This document shows positions 42,736 through 45,386 of a stretch of 45,386 nucleotides of DNA, one piece after another (position 1 is the stretch's first letter; the number at the start of each line of letters is the position of its first letter). A program made the translations under genes and the position numbers. The notes below the pieces were generated by a model that was not told where the DNA came from, did no database searches, and was given only the letters and a program-made list of their open reading frames with translations. The stretch comes from an uncultured Acetatifactor sp. Its GTDB lineage: Bacteria > Bacillota > Clostridia > Lachnospirales > Lachnospiraceae. The stretch is taken from NCBI GenBank assembly GCA_944384205.1, contig CALWSL010000022.1:1-45386 (forward strand), in the 5' to 3' direction.

Positions 42736-44304
42736 TTATTCCTGATTAATTACCCATTTTAATACGGTATCATATTGCAGTCGCTTATCATACTCTGACG
42801 CCGTTCCCTCTTTTTCGTACTTCTGTTGTAATTTATAATCCTCAATTGATGTACCAACATAAACATCCGGCATAACGCCGCCACAAACACTGTATTTTCC
42901 ATCTGTCTCAATGGGAATACTTGGATAATATACATATATCAAAGAAGAATTCGGAAGACTGCTACAGATATAAGAAGCTCCAAGTCCTTCCCCACCCGAA
43001 TTGGTTCCGACAATAACCCCCAAATTATTTTGTTTTACTAACTGCAAAAAATTGTCCGTGGCAGAACCGCTTCCTTTTCCCATCAGATAGTAAACCTCTT
43101 TATCCTTTTTTGCCTGTCCTTCATATTTTACAGTATTTTCATAATAATAAAATTCGTCATCCTTTGAAGGGAAATAATTCAGTAAAGCAACCCAGTCTCT
43201 CGTCATTGCCTTATTTTCTTCGGTGTTCGGCACCTTCCACTGATAAGAAAAGGTCACATCCCTTTCATATAGCATTGGATATAAGTAATCCTTTGCATAG
43301 CTGCTGTATCCTCCCGAATTACTTCGCAAATCTATAATAATCTTATCGTAAGGAGTATCCTTCAGATACTTTTTCAGTTCTTTTCCTTTTGCATTTGAAA
43401 AACTATTTACTCTTATATACTCCAACCGATTTTCTTCATCCCTATGTATCACTATACTTTCTTCCGAAATATTATAATTTACCAGGTCATCAGAAAAAAG
43501 CCATCCATAGTTAGCTACAATCTCTGCTCCACGGTCAAGATACAACGTCTGCTCTACCTGTTTTCCCTGCAAATCCTTCCAAACCACCTTAACCGGTTGT
43601 CCTACACTGTCATTAAAAGTATATCTTGAGCGATATGGTTTCTCATATTGAAAATCGTAGTATAATCCATAAGCGGATATGTTTTCTACAACATAAGCAT
43701 CCGCGGATACGCCATCAATAGAAAGTAATTCATACCCTTCCATTCCCTGATAGGCATCCGAGAGATAATTTGCTTCCACTATGTAGCTTCCATCTATATA
43801 AGAGACATTTATCATCGCAATCTTTTCATACTCGTATATTGCTTCTTCTATTTCCTTTGTCCACGCATCAATCCTGGCTTTTGTCCCTGGGGAACGGATT
43901 TGATTACTGGAATCGTAACAGTGAAGTCCCAACAGATGGGAATAAAGCGGAAAGCATAAGTCTGTATGAAAGCTGGGAATATCCCGCATAATCGCTTTTA
44001 ATGTACAATAAAACTCGAAATTGTTGTTTGTGGAACGAATTTCCTCCAGATAATATTCCTTGCGTCCTTCAAAATCAATTTGATATAGTTCTTTTATTTC
44101 TTCTAAAAAGGGGATTGAATTTACCATATTAGAGTAAATATATTCAAAGTCCTCTATCTTTTGTTCCTCTGTCAGTTCCTCCATAGCATAATCGTTGTAT
44201 GCTATTTTGTTTATCAAATCATATATTCTGAAACGGTAGACGTATAGAGAAACACACGCCAGTATGCCGTAGATGATTATTCTAATCCAAATTGATTTTT
44301 TCAT
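42736..44304 (-). CDS. S41-type (tail-specific/C-terminal processing) peptidase, membrane-anchored
   Basis: This encodes 522 residues. A single N-terminal helix (about 5-25) predicts an external enzyme. A large region without a typical PDZ match (about 40-300) precedes the S41 core, with IIIDLRSNSGGYSSYA and MGKGSGSATDNFLQL, where the nucleophile Ser is near residue 412-414, and IVGTNSGGEGLG in place of the usual Lys-containing loop. Activity should therefore be checked. ATG 44304 overlaps the stop of a 57-residue ORF (ATGA). An in-frame ATG at 44424 would run through that ORF. The substrate is unknown. Confidence 0.75.
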   Translation of the reverse strand: MKKSIWIRIIIYGILACVSLYVYRFRIYDLINKIAYNDYAMEELTEEQKIEDFEYIYSNMVNSIPFLEEIKELYQIDFEGRKEYYLEEIRSTNNNFEFYCTLKAIMRDIPSFHTDLCFPLYSHLLGLHCYDSSNQIRSPGTKARIDAWTKEIEEAIYEYEKIAMINVSYIDGSYIVEANYLSDAYQGMEGYELLSIDGVSADAYVVENISAYGLYYDFQYEKPYRSRYTFNDSVGQPVKVVWKDLQGKQVEQTLYLDRGAEIVANYGWLFSDDLVNYNISEESIVIHRDEENRLEYIRVNSFSNAKGKELKKYLKDTPYDKIIIDLRSNSGGYSSYAKDYLYPMLYERDVTFSYQWKVPNTEENKAMTRDWVALLNYFPSKDDEFYYYENTVKYEGQAKKDKEVYYLMGKGSGSATDNFLQLVKQNNLGVIVGTNSGGEGLGASYICSSLPNSSLIYVYYPSIPIETDGKYSVCGGVMPDVYVGTSIEDYKLQQKYEKEGTASEYDKRLQYDTVLKWVINQE

Positions 44305-44474
44305 TTGTTTCTGCCTTTTTTGTTGTTCAATACCATACGGGTCACCAATATTACGGAACAAATCATCGCCATAAGCATACACGCTTTCACAATAAATACA
44401 TTTGTTAATAAAATGGTGAGGCACTCTAATAATATTATTAAAATGTAACTGATTACCTGACCTTTATTTTTCAT
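44301..44474 (-). CDS. Small membrane protein (57 residues) coupled to the S41 peptidase gene
   Basis: This encodes 57 residues beginning MKNKGQVISYI with two hydrophobic stretches (about 7-24 and 27-46) and a basic end (NNKKGRNK). The ATG at 44474 directly follows the stop of the 75-residue ORF, and its TGA overlaps the ATG of the peptidase gene. GAAGGGG lies about 10 bases upstream. The tight stop/start junctions on both sides argue that it is translated. Function unknown. Confidence 0.55.
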   Translation of the reverse strand: MKNKGQVISYILIILLECLTILLTNVFIVKACMLMAMICSVILVTRMVLNNKKGRNK

Positions 44475-44702
44475 CTAAAATATACCCCTTCTATTTACGA
44501 ATACTTTGTAAACTATATAAACTGCATTTACCATAAGTAGAAACAACTCAATAATTTGTAATACCAGGAAAAACGGATGCCTGGTAACATTTAGCACAAT
44601 TGTAAGAGGCAGCAGCAACAATAATATAAGCATATTGTACCTTAAGAAACCTTTGGAAAATAAGTTCACTATCCTTTTTGAAATACTGTTATTATTTTTC
44701 AT
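44475..44702 (-). CDS. Small membrane protein (75 residues), first gene of the S41 group
   Basis: This encodes 75 residues. A basic N-terminus (MKNNNSISKRIVNLFSK) is followed by two hydrophobic helices (about 22-40 and 45-66) and a basic tail (NRRGIF). GAGGTGG is 13 bases upstream, a little far. The stop abuts the next start. A weak GGCT hairpin and T tract lie upstream near 44750-44780. The order (two small membrane proteins, then an external protease) suggests a surface-processing unit, which is inference. Confidence 0.55.
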   Translation of the reverse strand: MKNNNSISKRIVNLFSKGFLRYNMLILLLLLPLTIVLNVTRHPFFLVLQIIELFLLMVNAVYIVYKVFVNRRGIF

Positions 44703-44841
44703 ATTCGTATATAGTCCACCTCGCTGTTATCTAGTGTAGTCTCGGAAAGTCCCAGCCCTTTATTTTACTGGCTTTTTTTTAATGATAATATTTCATATTC
44801 ATATTTTTCCTATTATTTCATATCAATGCTAACTATAATAT

Positions 44842-45234
44842 TTACATATTTTCTATTAATCTTTTCATTCCATCAATCAATTGAAATACAATCATTGAGA
44901 ACATACATGGAATAATAATACTAATATTTTTAAAAAAACCAAAAATATATGTAACTGCACAAAGATTTTGCAAAATATTCATCAAAATTGTAACCGATAA
45001 AATAATTACTATTTTCTTCCCCAATATCACCTGCTTTTCGGATAAAATTGTGCCAATTCTTTTTCCTGCCATCCAAATAAGTATTGAATATATTGTAGTA
45101 AAAATTACAATGAAAAGAACCGAAAAGTTGAACGGTTGCTTAAAAATTACGCAAGAAATAAACAACGAACAAAAAACAACCAATACATCAAAAAGTGATA
45201 TGCTTTTCAAAAAAATCTCCATTCTTTTAATCAT
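44842..45234 (-). CDS. Four-helix membrane protein of unknown function
   Basis: This encodes 130 residues with four hydrophobic segments (about 8-26, 31-49, 68-87 and 97-116). There are no recognised motifs. The start at 45234 is chosen because it overlaps the stop of a short upstream ORF by a few bases and has AAAGGCGGG upstream. The frame stays open to 45381, but the upstream part has poor coding character. The stretch is very AT-rich. It could be a transporter partner or an immunity-like protein. No function is claimed. Confidence 0.5.
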   Translation of the reverse strand: MIKRMEIFLKSISLFDVLVVFCSLFISCVIFKQPFNFSVLFIVIFTTIYSILIWMAGKRIGTILSEKQVILGKKIVIILSVTILMNILQNLCAVTYIFGFFKNISIIIPCMFSMIVFQLIDGMKRLIENM

Positions 45235-45322
45235 ATTTTTTCCCGCCTTTACATAAACTGCACAAAAAATTATATTCATCAATCGTAAATTTTTCCATAC
45301 ATTTTTTACCATTTTTAGACAA
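45227..45322 (-). CDS. Possible 31-residue Cys-containing peptide overlapping the membrane protein start
   Basis: A TTG at 45322 lies 10 bases after GGAGG (45333-45337) and opens a 31-residue frame with one Cys, then CSLC and KGGKKYD at its end. An internal ATG at 45298 gives 23 residues. Its stop overlaps the start of the 130-residue membrane protein, which suggests coupling. The Cys spacing might bind zinc. Too short for a secure call. Confidence 0.3.
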   Translation of the reverse strand: MSKNGKKCMEKFTIDEYNFLCSLCKGGKKYD

Positions 45323-45386
45323 TATGTAATGACCTCCGCATTGTAGGTTCGTGGATTTACCTGTATACTAAAGTTTGTCAAGAACA

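Overview
The window reads as a chromosome segment of a low-to-mid GC anaerobic Bacillota, most likely a Lachnospiraceae-type gut Clostridium relative. This is inferred from strong GGAGG ribosome binding sites, the coaX-dusB-greA-lysS order, DUF6145 and DUF6462 proteins, a flavodiiron FprA, and dnaE next to pfkA. No tRNA, rRNA or CRISPR array was seen.

Region 1 (1-3.2 kb, + strand) is the end of an integrative element: a partial zinc-ribbon protein, a sigma-like HTH protein, a structured RNA ending in a terminator, a MazF-type toxin with a small overlapping ORF, and a large serine recombinase cut off just after its zinc ribbon. The recombinase runs tail-to-tail into an ADP-ribosylglycohydrolase gene whose last ~59 codons are antisense recombinase sequence, so a deletion or insertion junction lies near 3205.

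Region 2 (3.0-13.0 kb, mostly - strand, AT-rich) is accessory. It holds the ADP-ribosylglycohydrolase. Next comes a cell-surface hydrolase operon of a pectinacetylesterase-like protein and two alpha/beta hydrolases, each hydrolase preceded by a tiny one-helix membrane peptide whose stop overlaps the hydrolase start. A divergent TetR gene with repeated operator-like motifs sits beside it. A seven-gene operon follows: four DUF6462-like units in three genes, a macro domain protein, a DUF4365-type nuclease-fold protein, a macro-domain/HTH fusion and an HsdR N-terminal-like nuclease. The ADP-ribose plus nuclease content makes this the best candidate for an undescribed conflict or defence module.

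Region 3 (13.2-20.1 kb, - strand) is core housekeeping: argF, birA, DUF6145, coaX, dusB, a conserved unknown, greA and lysS, probably led by a strong promoter before argF.

Region 4 (20.2-26.8 kb) is a compact acyl-conjugate cluster: SCP2-like protein, alpha/beta hydrolase, condensation-domain protein, discrete acyl carrier protein and AMP-dependent ligase. It is transcribed away from a TetR gene that shares a transcript with fprA. Two GACC-N3-GGTC palindromes lie in the divergent promoter region.

Region 5 (26.8-38.2 kb, - strand) carries an SPFH/NfeD pair, a secreted SH3/cell wall hydrolase with a WalR-like site, proC, an rRNA/tRNA 2'-O-methyltransferase, pfkA, dnaE and a NarL-type two-component pair. 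Region 6 (38.4-42.7 kb, + strand) is an ABC-2 exporter operon divergent from that two-component pair, and then a DegV lipid-binding protein. Region 7 (42.7-45.4 kb, - strand, AT-rich) has an S41-type peptidase preceded by two small membrane-protein ORFs, again with stop/start overlap, and a four-helix membrane protein at the window edge.
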